Source of the DNA: Archangium gephyra
Lineage (GTDB): Bacteria; Myxococcota; Myxococcia; Myxococcales; Myxococcaceae
NCBI RefSeq assembly: GCF_001027285.1
Contig: NZ_CP011509.1
Span: 9,014,501 to 9,078,500, forward strand
Length of the DNA stretch: 64,000 nucleotides
Direction: 5' to 3'
In this document: positions 63,234 to 64,000 of the stretch, one piece after another
Layout: the number at the start of each line of letters is the position of its first letter
How positions within the stretch are numbered: the stretch's first letter is position 1
Notes under the pieces: generated by a model
Told to the model about the DNA's origin: nothing
Database searches by the model: none
What the model saw: only the letters and a program-made list of their open reading frames with translations
Made by a program: the position numbers and the translations under genes

Positions 63234-63956
63234 CTAGTAATCCAGCGCCAGTCCGAACATCCAGTACCCGTCGGAGAGATCGAATCCCTTGCCGCCGAAG
63301 TTGTTCACTTTCGCGTACGTGTACTCGGCGAAGAGATAGCTGTGATTCACCCCGAGGTCCGAGTCGAAGTCGCGCGCCAGCCGCGGCTCCAGCACGTCCA
63401 GCAGGAAGGCGACACCACCGGCCACCTCCCAGCCGAACCTCAACCCCTTGCCCGTGCCACCCAACTCCGGCGTCTCGATCTCCCCGCCCTTGGTGGACCA
63501 CCACGGCATGAAGACGAGGCCCGGCTTGATGTAGGGCACCAGCGGAATGCCCCAGCGGAACGCGGGGTAGTCGAACCGGTAGACGCCGCGCACGCGGATG
63601 GGCAGCACGTGCAAGCCGGTGCGCTCCGCGGACGGCACGTCCGCCTCCGTCAGGGCGGCCGCATACTTCTCCGCGTACCCCAGCGACACGCTCACGCCCG
63701 CCGTGCCGATGTCCTGGTAGAAGAAGCGCTGCATCTCCAGCTCGACGAGCAACATGCTGGAGCCGCCGAACGTCTCCGAGTACGGCCGGTCCCCCTCCAG
63801 GGCCTCCTCCGAGTCGAGCGCCGGCTTGTAGCCTCCGAGCCGGATCTCCACGGCACCGCTGCGAGGCGTCTGGGTGGGCACATCGGACATCTCCTGCGCC
63901 TCGCCTGGGAGCGCGGTGAGCACCACCGCGATGCCGAGGGCCACTGCTCGAGTCAT
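63234..63956 (-). CDS. Outer-membrane beta-barrel protein (MXAN_2562-like)
   Basis: 240 residues from ATG 63956, with AAGGAG nine bases upstream. A signal peptide MTRAVALGIAVVLTALPGEAQ is followed by alternating aromatic and hydrophobic strands (VEIRLGGYKPALDSE, SSMLLVELEMQRFFYQ, YLFAEYTYAKVNN) and a C-terminal ending LDY. The GYWMFGLALDY end fits an outer-membrane barrel closing strand. It resembles the MXAN_2562-type family of myxobacterial barrel proteins, a call from memory of the family pattern. It is seven bases upstream of the PKD lipoprotein gene, so both are likely in one operon. Confidence 0.78.
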   Translation of the reverse strand: MTRAVALGIAVVLTALPGEAQEMSDVPTQTPRSGAVEIRLGGYKPALDSEEALEGDRPYSETFGGSSMLLVELEMQRFFYQDIGTAGVSVSLGYAEKYAAALTEADVPSAERTGLHVLPIRVRGVYRFDYPAFRWGIPLVPYIKPGLVFMPWWSTKGGEIETPELGGTGKGLRFGWEVAGGVAFLLDVLEPRLARDFDSDLGVNHSYLFAEYTYAKVNNFGGKGFDLSDGYWMFGLALDY

Positions 63957-64000
63957 GAACGATTTCTCCTTGAGAACAGCCAGAAACCCAGGGCGGCCAG

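Overview
The window is high-GC DNA (about 70 % G+C by eye, strong G/C third-position bias) from a myxobacterium, most likely of the Cystobacterineae (Archangium/Cystobacter/Myxococcus group). This rests on the family content: Ser/Thr kinases with long disordered tails, a PilZ fusion protein, a MYXO-CTERM-like C-terminus (Gly-Cys, membrane segment, Arg run), a type VI immunity (DUF3396) protein, Asp/Gly-rich lipoproteins, and many lineage-type hypothetical genes. The genus is an inference. No rRNA, tRNA, CRISPR array, transposase or phage gene was seen.

Layout. 0-3 kb: two convergent POT peptide transporters with palindromic repeats between them. 3-9.2 kb: a leftward operon of a PilZ/GNAT-like protein, a SAM methyltransferase and a double-core hybrid histidine kinase, closed by a good terminator. 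9.5-16.3 kb: nadA, two zinc-ribbon proteins (one a methyltransferase), an exported metallothionein-like protein, a membrane protein, an unknown protein and an SprT-like metalloprotease. 16.4-29.9 kb: two Ser/Thr kinases bracket a lipoprotein, a GDPD/deoxynucleoside kinase/thioesterase cluster, a PAS histidine kinase, an ErpA/IscA-type protein, a rhodanese-MoeB fusion and a rhodanese.

29.9-38.4 kb is a leftward defence cluster. hsdR-hsdS-hsdM are coupled by 4-base overlaps and are followed by an exported PD-(D/E)XK-like protein and two unrecognised proteins. The hsdS target-recognition segments are clearly poorer in G+C, and the region upstream of hsdR is AT-rich with a repeated 17-mer. 38.8-43.9 kb is a rightward polyphosphate-type operon: phosphate-porin-like protein, VTC polymerase domain, thymidylate kinase fused to about eight 32-residue repeats, DUF4956 membrane protein, lipoprotein. 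44.1-45.8 kb is an orphan effector/immunity pair: a lipoprotein-like PD-(D/E)XK protein with a DUF3396 protein.

45.9-54.6 kb is mostly housekeeping: metallophosphoesterase, RsmB-type rRNA methyltransferase, M61 peptidase, a zinc/membrane/helical-repeat protein, RNase HII and a DUF2325-like partner. 54.7-57.6 kb is an apparent two-gene operon of a DUF262 (GmrS/ParB-like) protein and a HipA kinase with no HipB next to it. 57.6-64 kb holds a lipoprotein, a Nudix hydrolase, an M50 site-2-type protease, a single-TM protein, a MoaD-MoaE fusion, a PKD lipoprotein and an outer-membrane beta-barrel protein.

The parts most worth following up are the DUF262-HipA pair, the polyphosphate operon with its kinase-repeat fusion, and the two exported nuclease-like proteins with their immunity-like neighbours.
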